Part shown: one piece after another, positions 1 to 5,212 of the stretch
Layout: each line of letters begins with the position of its first letter
How positions within the stretch are numbered: position 1 is the first letter of the stretch
DNA from: a virus
DNA length: 38,005 nt
IMG/VR virus record: IMGVR_UViG_3300044712_000313
Location: 1-38,005 of that record
Strand: one strand, 5' to 3'
Notes under the pieces: generated by a model
What the model saw: the letters and a program-made list of their open reading frames with translations, nothing else
What the model was told of the DNA's origin: nothing
Databases searched by the model: none
Made by a program: the position numbers and the translations under genes

Positions 1-516
1 GGTTGTGGCTCGAAGCCTTATCTCCAACGCGTGTCGCTTAGTGGGCTCCCTCAGACTTTTGAGGGAGCCGAAGTTGTTGGAGTAGACTTTGTGCATACCC
101 ACAACCCGGAGGTAGTGTTTGATCTTAACCAGAAGCCTTGGACCTTTGCCCGAGAGGGGGAGTTTGATGAAGTGCACGCCTATGACTTGCTAGAGCACCT
201 TGGCGCTCAAGGCGACTTCAAGACTTTCTTTGATGACTTCTACGAGATCTGGCGAGTCCTGAAAGTTGGTGGCCTCCTCTATGCTCTCTGCCCCTGGTGG
301 CAGAGCGAGTGGGCATGGGCGGACCCTGGCCACACTCGGATCATCAGCCCTTATACACTTACCTACCTTGACAAGAAGGAGTACAGGAACCAGATTGGGA
401 GAACCTCCATGACTGACTACAGGGGGTGGTGGAATGGGAACTTTCAGTACTTCCATGGTGAGCAGATGGGTGATGCTTTTGTGTTTGTGCTAAGAAAGAA
501 GGAGAGGGATGGCTAG
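1..516 (+). CDS. SAM-dependent methyltransferase, class I (5' end missing)
   Basis: The frame is open to base 1 and its first codons read GCGSKP, the glycine-rich SAM-binding loop (motif I) of class I methyltransferases. It continues with VVGVDF (end of strand 2, ribose-binding acid), HAYDLLEHL, and LKVGGLLYAL, the post-motif III strand typical of the Methyltransf_11 type. The start codon and first strand lie left of the window. A GTG at 31 would give a shorter frame, but it would discard motif I, so it is not the true start. The substrate cannot be told: small molecule, nucleotide and DNA are all open. The gene ends in TAG, overlapping the next gene by 8 bases at the head of a dense plus-strand operon. 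Confidence 0.8.
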   Translation, partial: GCGSKPYLQRVSLSGLPQTFEGAEVVGVDFVHTHNPEVVFDLNQKPWTFAREGEFDEVHAYDLLEHLGAQGDFKTFFDDFYEIWRVLKVGGLLYALCPWWQSEWAWADPGHTRIISPYTLTYLDKKEYRNQIGRTSMTDYRGWWNGNFQYFHGEQMGDAFVFVLRKKERDG

Positions 517-694
517 GAAGGAAATTAAGACTAAAGCAGGAAGTGTGTGGGTGGAGGAGAATCCGCTTATTGATCTCAGGACTAAGGAGTGGGCGGAGCG
601 GCTGATAGACGTGGTGCGTGTGGATGAACTCTACGCTTTGATCCAGGAGATTCGTGATGAAGCTAAGGATGAAGTGAATGAAACCTACTTCTGA
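509..694 (+). CDS. Small acidic protein of unknown function
   Basis: This 61-residue protein is not recognised. ATG at 509 follows a purine-rich GAAGGAGAGGG ribosome binding site and overlaps the methyltransferase stop by 8 bases, which suggests coupled translation. The N-terminus is basic (MARKEIKTK). The C-terminal half is a predicted amphipathic helix rich in Asp and Glu (residues 25-58). There is no cysteine, signal peptide or membrane segment. Support is positional: correct strand, tight packing and a good ribosome binding site. It could be an early host-modifying peptide, but nothing in the sequence shows a role. Confidence 0.55.
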   Translation: MARKEIKTKAGSVWVEENPLIDLRTKEWAERLIDVVRVDELYALIQEIRDEAKDEVNETYF

Positions 695-884
695 GGACTC
701 CGGCATCCTAGGCTTCACTCACCCCGATGACCCCTCCTTGCTACGCCAGCTTGGAGAGCGTAAGCTAGAACTCGGCCCCCTAGCTGGCCCATCAGTGTTA
801 GAGGCCTACTTGGATGCCTGCCAGAAGGCCCCGTTTGCTAGTGAGGACACTAAGAGGAAGTGGAGGAAAAGGCTCGGGCTATGA
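678..884 (+). CDS. Small protein of unknown function
   Basis: This is a 68-residue protein starting MKPTSEDSG and ending in a basic stretch (TKRKWRKRLGL). It overlaps the gene before it by 17 bases and the gene after it by the 4-base ATGA at 881-884, the usual sign of translational coupling. The upstream ribosome binding site is weak (AAGGATGA). No family is recognised. The central part looks helical, and the basic tail could bind nucleic acid, but that is a guess. Confidence 0.5.
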   Translation: MKPTSEDSGILGFTHPDDPSLLRQLGERKLELGPLAGPSVLEAYLDACQKAPFASEDTKRKWRKRLGL

Positions 885-1120
885 TGACTGACGAAGAAGT
901 TAAAGCATGGCATGAAGCTAATAACGCACGCTTGATCCATGAGGACAACATCAACACTGCCATTAAGCAGCAAAGGGAGCGGTTCCAAAGCACCTACGGT
1001 GTAGGCCTAATGTTGATCAATGCCCTAACAGAGGACCTACGGCAGCTTGGGTCTGCTTTTCCTTACGATGAGCTCTTAAAAGCACGTTGCCCGCATTGTG
1101 GGGAGGAGTTACTAGGGTGA
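881..1120 (+). CDS. Small protein with C-terminal CxxC knuckle
   Basis: I place the start at ATG 881, inside the ATGA overlap with the previous gene. A GTG at 860 is in frame but would overlap more deeply and has a poorer context. The 79-residue product is mostly charged helix, followed by a terminal CPHCGEELLG. That is the C-terminal half of a rubredoxin-like zinc knuckle, but only one CxxC pair is present, so metal binding would need a partner or a dimer. Function is unknown. Confidence 0.55.
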   Translation: MMTDEEVKAWHEANNARLIHEDNINTAIKQQRERFQSTYGVGLMLINALTEDLRQLGSAFPYDELLKARCPHCGEELLG

Positions 1121-1374
1121 AAGGCCGCAACTACACCCATCAGGAAGGTCTTAATATCCTCTCCTGGGGCTACAAGGGGCTTCGTGATGATGAGTGGGAT
1201 AAGCAAGATCCTGTGCAGCCACAGAACCAGCCACCTCCTGCTGCTATGCCTAGTCCCGCTATAGAACTTCAGCAATACCTAGCTACGATGAAGCCAGGGG
1301 ACAGGGTGCCAGTGGTGGCTACTTCTGTGCAGTATAGTGAATACCTTAGAGGTGGCTATGGCTATGGTTATTAA
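1117..1374 (+). CDS. Small protein with Tyr/Gly-rich tail, unknown function
   Basis: The start is GTG 1117, preceded by GGGAGGAG at 1100-1107 and overlapping the previous stop as GTGA. An in-frame TTG at 1087 lies wholly inside the previous gene and is rejected. The product is 85 residues: a helical N-terminus (residues 7-25), a Pro/Gln-rich linker and a tail ending GGYGYGY. The 3' end overlaps the start of the glycosylase-exonuclease gene. No family is recognised. Confidence 0.5.
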   Translation: MKGRNYTHQEGLNILSWGYKGLRDDEWDKQDPVQPQNQPPPAAMPSPAIELQQYLATMKPGDRVPVVATSVQYSEYLRGGYGYGY

Positions 1375-2956
1375 GCCCTCCACTTGTAAGGGCTGCCCAC
1401 TTGAAACCCTAGGTTCTGGCTTCGCCCTCACCGATGGTAAGGGGGAGCAGGAGGTGCTAGTTGTCGCAGAAGCGTTGGGCCAAGATGAGGCGAGAGCCGG
1501 TCGCCCTCTTGTCGGGCAGGCAGGAAAGACCTGGGACCGCATTGTCTCTCGAACACATGATCCATTTCTGGGACGCACTCTCCAAAGAGACGACTTCCTC
1601 CACGCAAATGTCCTCAACTGCCAACCCCCAGGAAACATCCTCGTCAAGGCCCCTTATGAGTTCGGAGCAATCAGCCACTGCCGACCCCACCTGGAGAAAA
1701 CACTTAGGGATTTCAAGCCGAAGGCGATTGTAACCCTTGGGAACACACCGCTTAGATGGTTTACCGGGCAGTGGGGAGTCGAGAGCCTCAGGGGGTACAT
1801 CTTCGAAACCGAGTGGGGACCAGTCGTCCCCACCTACCACCCGAGTTACATTCAACGGGGTAATTTCCATCTTGCCCGAGTTGTCCAGCTTGATCTACTT
1901 AAAGCACTTACGGTCGCTAGAAAAGGGGTCAAGCATTTTGTCCTACCTAAAGCGTACGACATCAACCCTATGGCGGGGGACTTCCAGGACTTCATAACTA
2001 GGTACAAAGCTGCTGGTTGCCCCCCGCTAGCGTTCGACATTGAGACCCCCTACGGCTCAGCTTCCAAGGACGAAGACATGACCTTCGAGCAAGATGAAAG
2101 CTACACAATCCTCATGGTCAGCTTCGCCTTCGAGCCATTCAAGGCAGTCTCGGTACCGTGGATTGAGCCATACATCAGCATGACCAAAGAGCTTTTGGCT
2201 CTCCCTGGCACTAAGCTCTCCTGGAATGGCATCTCCTTTGACATCCCGCGCTTGCAGGCCAATGGCGTAACCTTTGGGGGCGAACTCGTAGATGTCATGC
2301 TAGCGTGGCATTGGCTGGAGCCCTCGCTGCCAATGGGCCTCAAGTGGGTAGCCCCCTTCTACTGCCCCGATATGCCACCCTGGAAGTTGCAGATGCATCA
2401 GAACTTCTCCTGGTACAACGCAGCGGACTCAGACGTTTTGCTTAGGGTATTCCTAGGGGTGAGGAAGGAGCTTGAGGAGCAGGGCCGGTGGAAGGTCTTC
2501 GAGAGGCACTTTGTGGAGTTCGGCAAGACTCTACAGAGGATGACCACTCGTGGAGTCACGGTGGATCACGTGGCTAGGAAAGCCGCTAGGGAGCACTTTG
2601 AAGCTAGGTTCTCGGAGACTGTAGCGCAGGCTCAGGCTCTCGCTCCCAAGGAGGTCTGCCCCTCGGACCCACCGCGTGGCTATAAGAAAACAGAAGAGCA
2701 ACTAAAGGAAACTGGCCTATGGCAGGAAGGCTCTATGCGACGTATTCTTGTAGAGCTCTCCCCCAAGGACCTGGAGGTGCGTGAACGTGTCGAAGAAAGA
2801 GCTAAGCGCCGAGCAGAGAAGAAAGCGGAACTTGAAAAGAAGCGCGCAGAGAAAGCGGCAGAAAGAGAAGCTAAGAGAGCAGCTAAGGCCCTCCTCAAAG
2901 CTACTAGAAAGCCTAGAAGTACTACTAAACGAAGAACTAAGGAGGTGGCAAGCTAA
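1358..2956 (+). CDS. Uracil-DNA glycosylase (family 4-like) fused to a DNA polymerase A type 3'-5' exonuclease
   Basis: This is a 532-residue fusion. Residues 1-190 resemble a family 4 Fe-S uracil-DNA glycosylase: four cysteines in the expected pattern (C10, C13, C88, C108), the active-site loop AEALGQDEARAGRPLVG near 37-53 and the HPS motif at 161-163. Residues 220-385 form a DnaQ-like proofreading domain with Exo I DIE (D227/E229), Exo II NGISFD (N290-D295) and Exo III YNAAD (Y353-D357). Residues 385-455 look like the start of the polymerase thumb, and the chain then ends in a Lys/Ala/Glu-rich coil (475-532) instead of the palm. The start could also be ATG 1364. AGAGG at 1348-1352 favours 1358. 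The polymerase palm is encoded separately downstream. Inferred role: proofreading and uracil sensing at the phage replisome. Confidence 0.85.
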   Translation: MAMVIKPSTCKGCPLETLGSGFALTDGKGEQEVLVVAEALGQDEARAGRPLVGQAGKTWDRIVSRTHDPFLGRTLQRDDFLHANVLNCQPPGNILVKAPYEFGAISHCRPHLEKTLRDFKPKAIVTLGNTPLRWFTGQWGVESLRGYIFETEWGPVVPTYHPSYIQRGNFHLARVVQLDLLKALTVARKGVKHFVLPKAYDINPMAGDFQDFITRYKAAGCPPLAFDIETPYGSASKDEDMTFEQDESYTILMVSFAFEPFKAVSVPWIEPYISMTKELLALPGTKLSWNGISFDIPRLQANGVTFGGELVDVMLAWHWLEPSLPMGLKWVAPFYCPDMPPWKLQMHQNFSWYNAADSDVLLRVFLGVRKELEEQGRWKVFERHFVEFGKTLQRMTTRGVTVDHVARKAAREHFEARFSETVAQAQALAPKEVCPSDPPRGYKKTEEQLKETGLWQEGSMRRILVELSPKDLEVRERVEERAKRRAEKKAELEKKRAEKAAEREAKRAAKALLKATRKPRSTTKRRTKEVAS

Positions 2957-3132
2957 TGGCTAATCAGTGCCAGCATCAGCATCTTTGCATTGAGTGTGGT
3001 AAACCCTACAAGTGTGACAAGCCAGAGTGTATGACCCTGCCTGCCAACGACTGGCAAGGGGGCTGTGATGTCTGCCTATGGAATCATGGTTGGCGGCAAG
3101 CCAAGGACCGGGTGCTACTTGAAAGCTTCTAA
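2956..3132 (+). CDS. Small Cys/His-rich putative zinc-binding protein
   Basis: The frame starts at ATG 2956 in a TAATG overlap with the exonuclease stop, preceded by AAGGAGG at 2938-2944, a strong ribosome binding site. The 58-residue product has seven cysteines (5, 11, 14, 20, 25, 37, 40) and early histidines (7, 9), including CIEC and CDVC pairs, so one or two zinc sites are likely. It sits in the gap between the exonuclease and polymerase parts of a family A polymerase. It could be a free zinc-finger accessory protein or a displaced zinc insertion of the polymerase. It overlaps the next frame by 65 bases. Confidence 0.6.
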   Translation: MANQCQHQHLCIECGKPYKCDKPECMTLPANDWQGGCDVCLWNHGWRQAKDRVLLESF

Positions 3133-3286
3133 ACTCCCTCCAACCCTAGAAGAACTCTTCAACGAGACCAAGGTCTCCCTCGACGTGGAGGCCCTGAGTA
3201 AGGAAGAGGCGAAGGAGAAGTGGGAGAAGACTGGAGACTTCGCGCTCTTGCCCAAGGGGAAGCGTGGCACTATTAAGCGAAGCTAG
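3068..3286 (+). CDS. Short frame between exonuclease and polymerase, possible polymerase linker
   Basis: The frame gives 72 residues from ATG 3068 (SD-like AGGGGG just upstream), or 66 from ATG 3086. The first 20 codons overlap the Cys-rich gene and may not be translated. The rest (LPPTLEELF to GTIKRS) is charged, helical and not recognised. It ends at TAG 3284-3286, 23 bases inside the polymerase frame. A +1 slip at the stop would read IKRS then RWTKVAPFNP, running smoothly into the polymerase thumb. It may therefore be the lost or recoded N-terminal part of the polymerase rather than an independent protein. Confidence 0.45.
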   Translation: MSAYGIMVGGKPRTGCYLKASKLPPTLEELFNETKVSLDVEALSKEEAKEKWEKTGDFALLPKGKRGTIKRS

Positions 3287-4448
3287 ATGGACTAAGGTCG
3301 CACCCTTTAACCCACTAAGCTCTAAGCAGGCCCTGGCTTACCTGAAGCTAAAGGGTTACAAGATCCCACTTGAGAGGAAGAGTGGGAAGCCTACTGCGAA
3401 TGAAGAAGCCCTAGAGAATATCCTAAGGTACAACAAGGATCCCCTCTTAGAGCTCATGCTTGACTGCCGTCACCTCTCTAAGGCAGTCTCCTACTTGCAA
3501 GACACCGCTATCGGTAGGGATGGGAAGTTCCATCCGATCTATAGCTTTAAGCCTGAAACAGGAAGACTCTCCAGCGTCAGGCCAAACATGCAGAACGTGC
3601 CCAACGGTGGTGTGGATGCTGAACTCGCGAAGGCAGTTCGCTCTTGTATTGTCCCCTCCCAGCCTGGGATGGTCCTTCTAGAGTGTGACTGGAAAGCCTG
3701 TGAAGCCGTACTCACAGGTTGGTTCGCTGGGGACGATGAGTACATTGCTGCCTCGCAGAAGGACTCTCACTCTTGGTTCGGTGGTTACATCCTTCGTGAG
3801 CTAGGCATCATCAAGGATGTTCCCTCGCCTAAGAGCGATGGCTTCATGGACTTCGCACACTGGCTTAAGAAAGAGCACCCGAAGGTTAGGAAAGAGGCCA
3901 AGCAGGTCAACCTAGCCACTGGCTATGGCATGCAGTGGAAGCACCTTTCCGAAGTCTTGCGCTGTAGTGCTGCTCAGGCTAAGCGCTACCTTGCCATCAA
4001 GGCTGCGATGGCACCTAAGATTGAAGCATGGAAGAACGCCACTTGGCTGGAGGCTCACAGGAAGGGCTTCTTAGAGACACCATTTGGTTATCGCTCTTAC
4101 TTCTGGAATGTCCTTCAACCTATCAAGTCTAAGCCTGGGAAGTTTCGCCCGGGTAAGGAAGCCAACGAAGCCCTAGCTTTCCGGCCTCAAAGCACTGGCG
4201 CTGCCATGCTACGAGAGGTCATGCTGGAGATTGAACTCTACAATGGAATTGAATCTGGCGGGCTCTTTAACATGCTAGTGCCCATCCATGATGCTATCCT
4301 GGTGGAGTGTTTCGAAAAAGATGTCCAAGCCTGTATGGATGTGATTGTTCCTAGCATGGCCCGATCCTGGGTGGAGCTAGGTGGCCTTTCCATCGGGGCT
4401 GACTGCAAGTCTGGCCCGAGGTGGAGTGAAATGGAGGAGGAAGACTAG
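3264..4448 (+). CDS. Family A DNA polymerase, polymerase domain
   Basis: The product is 394 residues from GTG 3264 (AAGGGGA immediately upstream). It begins at the thumb tip with FNPLSSKQALAYLKLKGY and carries the template-contact motif TGRLSS (99-104). Motif A is CDWKACEA, with D142 and E147 matching E. coli Pol I D705 and E710. Motif B is RKEAKQVNLATGYG, with R209, K213, L217 and Y221 matching R754, K758, F762 and Y766. Motif C is PIHDAIL, with D343 matching D882 but A344 in place of E883. The exonuclease and early thumb are in the separate gene at 1358-2956, so an active enzyme probably needs both chains or a recoding event. Leu at the 762 position is a known variant of viral family A polymerases. 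Confidence 0.9.
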   Translation: MALLSEARWTKVAPFNPLSSKQALAYLKLKGYKIPLERKSGKPTANEEALENILRYNKDPLLELMLDCRHLSKAVSYLQDTAIGRDGKFHPIYSFKPETGRLSSVRPNMQNVPNGGVDAELAKAVRSCIVPSQPGMVLLECDWKACEAVLTGWFAGDDEYIAASQKDSHSWFGGYILRELGIIKDVPSPKSDGFMDFAHWLKKEHPKVRKEAKQVNLATGYGMQWKHLSEVLRCSAAQAKRYLAIKAAMAPKIEAWKNATWLEAHRKGFLETPFGYRSYFWNVLQPIKSKPGKFRPGKEANEALAFRPQSTGAAMLREVMLEIELYNGIESGGLFNMLVPIHDAILVECFEKDVQACMDVIVPSMARSWVELGGLSIGADCKSGPRWSEMEEED

Positions 4449-4615
4449 TGAGCCTTTGGAAACTCGCGAGTGCAGTGCAGCAACTCGACCTATACCTAGA
4501 CGAAACAAAAGAGCCGGACCTCGAAAGGATCCGGCCCTTGGTACATCGTATTAGTGAAGCCTACCTGAACTACGCCTTCACTACCTATAACAAAGAGTTG
4601 ACACTCCCTGAGTAG
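4448..4615 (+). CDS. Small helical protein at the end of the replication operon
   Basis: GTG 4448 overlaps the polymerase stop by one base (TAGTG) and follows GGAGGAGG at 4433-4440, so both the start and coupled translation look sound. The 55-residue product is mildly acidic and predicted helical (SLWKLASAVQQLDLYLDE...), with no cysteines or membrane segment. It is the last plus-strand gene before the convergent zone. Function is not recognised. Confidence 0.6.
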   Translation: MSLWKLASAVQQLDLYLDETKEPDLERIRPLVHRISEAYLNYAFTTYNKELTLPE

Positions 4616-4640
4616 GGTGCTACCCTATCCTTATAGTTAA

Positions 4641-4677
4641 GGACTAAGAGAGAAAGTCCTCGCGGGGGCGGCGCGAG
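4641..4677. terminator. Tandem hairpins in the convergent intergenic zone
   Basis: Two stem-loops fill the gap between the converging gene blocks: GGACT(4641-4645)/AGTCC(4655-4659), and CTCGCG(4659-4664)/CGCGAG(4672-4677) with a 7-base loop. Neither is followed by a good U tract in either direction, so at best they pause or help terminate transcription. The position, between a plus-strand stop at 4615 and a minus-strand stop at 4685, fits a two-way termination zone. Confidence 0.4.
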
Positions 4678-4684
4678 TAAGAAG

Positions 4685-5212
4685 TTACCGCCCAGACGTT
4701 CTTGCGAGCCTTCGGGCTCGCATTTGCTCTATCTTGGCCATGAGCTCCTTATAGCGTAGGTCTGGGTCTCCTGCAGCTGTTCTGGCTGCTAGCTCACTTG
4801 GCCGTCCTGCTTCAACCATCCACTCAGCATCATCAGGGGTGAGCCCTGAGGTCATGTACTCTGCGCGAAGCTTGCGCATTCCGGGTAGGTAGGCTTGGTC
4901 CATTTGATCAACGCCCCCTCCGTATAGCTGGTCAACATGCTCAATCTCATGGCGACGCTCCCAGGGCTGAGCCTTGGGGCTCACCCTAATCTTAGGGATG
5001 CCTTCTAAGCGCTGGCCATAGGTGCCCGGTTCGAACTCACCAACCTCTTCTACAAAGGGATAACCCCTAGGTGTGCGCTTAGCCCCCTTGAGGGGAACTC
5101 CTGGCATCATTTCAGCAAAGCGTTTCTCTGCATCTTGCACACTAGGATACTGTAGTGTGCTCAGCCCCTGTGGCTGTGCTGGCGCTGGTGGTCGCATCAA
5201 CTGGTCCGCCAT
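4685..5212 (-). CDS. Small HExxH protein, putative zinc metallopeptidase
   Basis: This 175-residue protein carries RRHEIEHVDQL (H88, E89, H92), the HExxH motif of zincins. A later acidic site in RPSELAAR (E140) is placed as a third metal ligand would be (H-E-x-x-H-x-D-Q then E). The N-terminus is Pro-rich and the C-terminus basic (ARRLARTSGR). Its ATG forms a TAATG overlap with the stop of the 2181-residue gene, so it is made with that protein. It may act on virion or host proteins after entry, or be an inactive structural relic. No signal peptide or membrane segment is present. Confidence 0.6.
   Translation of the reverse strand: MADQLMRPPAPAQPQGLSTLQYPSVQDAEKRFAEMMPGVPLKGAKRTPRGYPFVEEVGEFEPGTYGQRLEGIPKIRVSPKAQPWERRHEIEHVDQLYGGGVDQMDQAYLPGMRKLRAEYMTSGLTPDDAEWMVEAGRPSELAARTAAGDPDLRYKELMAKIEQMRARRLARTSGR
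4704..4726 (+). terminator. UUCG tetraloop hairpin, probable plus-strand terminator
   Basis: A perfect 7-base-pair stem GCGAGCC/GGCTCGC (4704-4710 and 4715-4721) closes a TTCG loop, which is the very stable C(UUCG)G tetraloop when read on the plus strand. It is followed by ATTTGCT, a weak U tract. It lies inside the last codons of the minus-strand gene 4685-5212, where it encodes RARRLA, and would stop read-through from the replication operon into antisense of the late genes. Confidence 0.55.

Noticed and set aside
4512-4535. GCCGGA/TCCGGC inverted repeat
   Set aside because: It lies inside the small gene 4448-4615 with no T tract on either side, and is probably incidental to coding.
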